Under the pieces are notes generated by a model, which did not search any database, was not told where the DNA came from, and saw only the letters and a program-made list of their open reading frames with translations. The position numbers and the translations under genes were made by a program. From Porticoccus sp963974675 (GTDB taxonomy: Bacteria > Pseudomonadota > Gammaproteobacteria > Pseudomonadales > Porticoccaceae): DNA of 15,677 nt. The stretch covers positions 1-15,677 of the forward strand of contig CAXBDQ010000044.1 of the NCBI GenBank assembly GCA_963974675.1. The letters are read 5' to 3'. Positions 14,931 to 15,677 of this stretch are shown here, in pieces; positions within the stretch are counted from its first letter, which is position 1; every line of letters starts with the position of its first letter.

Positions 14931-15677
14931 TTATTCCCAGTTTTTCCAAGGAGCCGTGCCGCTTTCCCAAAGCTCTTCCAGCAAGTGTTTGTCGCGCAAG
15001 GTATCCATTGGCTGCCAAAAGCCCGGATGCTGATAGGCCATCAAGTCACCGTCTTCCGCCAGGCTCATCAACGGTGTTTGCTCCCAGACACTGCTGTCGT
15101 CCTTCAGGTAATCCAGTACCTTGGGGGTCAGCACAAAAAATCCGCCATTAATCATGGCACCATCACCCTTTGGCTTTTCCTTAAAGTTCATGACTTGCTT
15201 GTTCTGGATGTCTAGCGCGCCGAAGCGTCCTGGCGGGTAAGTTGCTGTCAGTGTGGCTGCCTTACCGTGCGACCGGTGGAAGCGAATTGATTCAGAAATG
15301 TCAATATCGCCAACACCGTCACCGTAGGTAAAGCAGAAAGCCTCTTCATCCTTGATATAATCCGCAACCCTGAGTAAGCGCCCACCTGTCATCGAATTGT
15401 CTCCGGTGTCAACCAGAGTCACACTCCATGGTTCTGCACGTTTATTGTGCACTTCCATGCCATTATCGCGCATGTTGAAGGTGACATCCGACATGTGGAG
15501 AAAATAATTGGCGAAGTATTCTTTGATCACATAGCCCTTGTAACCACAGCAAATGACAAAGTCATTGATGCCGTGGGAGGAATACATTTTCATAATGTGC
15601 CATAAAATCGGCTTACCGCCGATCTCCACCATCGGCTTGGGGCGAGTGCTGGTTTCTTCACTTAGACGTGTACCAAG
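14931..15677 (-). CDS. rfbF: Glucose-1-phosphate cytidylyltransferase, 5' end cut by the window
   Basis: This enzyme opens the CDP-hexose pathway, making CDP-glucose and pyrophosphate from glucose 1-phosphate and CTP. The frame is open to base 15677, where it reads LGTRLSEETSTRPKP before MVEIGGKPILWHIMKMYS. That places the edge within the N-terminal GGLGTRL nucleotide-binding loop. The 248 visible residues plus about 9 missing ones (family start roughly MKAVILAGG) give the 257 residues usual for RfbF/DdhA, so the ATG at 15632 is an internal Met and not the start. Other family landmarks are FTYGDGVGDIDI, with the Asp that binds metal and nucleotide, FGALDI, NFKEKPKGD and NGGFFVLTPKVLDYL. The stop lies 4 bases before the rfbG start. 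In Yersinia and Salmonella the E3 reductase gene lies upstream of rfbF, so rfbI/ddhD may be just outside the window. Confidence 0.96.
   Translation of the reverse strand, partial: LGTRLSEETSTRPKPMVEIGGKPILWHIMKMYSSHGINDFVICCGYKGYVIKEYFANYFLHMSDVTFNMRDNGMEVHNKRAEPWSVTLVDTGDNSMTGGRLLRVADYIKDEEAFCFTYGDGVGDIDISESIRFHRSHGKAATLTATYPPGRFGALDIQNKQVMNFKEKPKGDGAMINGGFFVLTPKVLDYLKDDSSVWEQTPLMSLAEDGDLMAYQHPGFWQPMDTLRDKHLLEELWESGTAPWKNWE

Noticed and set aside
14648..15151. A 167-codon plus-strand open frame spanning the rfbF-rfbG junction
   Set aside because: Antisense to two well-supported genes, with an irregular, Pro/Ser/Arg-rich sequence without domain features.
1..15677. CRISPR arrays, insertion sequences, tRNA genes or attachment sites
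   Set aside because: No regularly spaced repeats, transposase-like frames, terminal inverted repeats or cloverleaf-like segments were found on reading both strands.

Overview
The window is the interior of a bacterial O-antigen (or closely related surface polysaccharide) biosynthesis locus. Every gene I can support lies on the minus strand, so transcription runs from base 15677 towards base 1. There are 16 coding regions, two of them cut by the window edges, packed almost without gaps. Several neighbours share a 4-base ATGA or TTGA stop/start overlap, as in one long operon. The protein sequences resemble gammaproteobacterial homologues (for example Yersinia and Salmonella Ddh/Rfb enzymes), so I infer a gammaproteobacterium; genus and species cannot be read from the sequence.

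Layout in transcription order. (1) 15677-10615: a CDP-3,6-dideoxyhexose block, rfbF (5' end cut), rfbG, rfbH, a CDP-paratose synthase-like reductase and a strongly RfbE-like CDP-paratose 2-epimerase. It predicts CDP-D-tyvelose, except that the E3 reductase (rfbI/ddhD) that works with RfbH is not in the window. (2) 10618-8342: an AT-rich Wzx flippase and a GT2 glycosyltransferase. (3) 8345-6255: gmd and fcl, the two-step route to GDP-L-fucose. (4) 6190-3235: a tightly coupled trio made of a DRE-TIM aldolase with an extra C-terminal domain, an acylneuraminate-type cytidylyltransferase and a HAD phosphatase. (5) 3023-1: an AT-rich block with a GT42/sialyltransferase-like protein, a GT2 glycosyltransferase, a Wzy-like polymerase, and the first 28 codons of a GT4-type glycosyltransferase that runs off the window.

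The genes fit a Wzx/Wzy pathway whose repeat unit contains tyvelose and L-fucose, plus a third sugar from the trio. That trio is the most interesting part. Its enzyme classes mirror the Kdo and sialic acid routes (carbon-carbon bond formation, dephosphorylation, CMP activation), but a class II pyruvate-type aldolase stands where KdsA or NeuB would be. The next gene downstream looks like a CMP-sugar-dependent transferase. This suggests an uncharacterised CMP-ulosonate pathway; the sugar itself cannot be named from sequence.

Base composition is mosaic. The Wzx/GT2 block and the last 3.4 kb are clearly AT-rich, and the nucleotide-sugar genes are nearer balanced. One composition break falls inside the HAD gene, a possible recombination joint. 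I see no RNA genes, insertion sequences, CRISPR arrays or convincing terminators.
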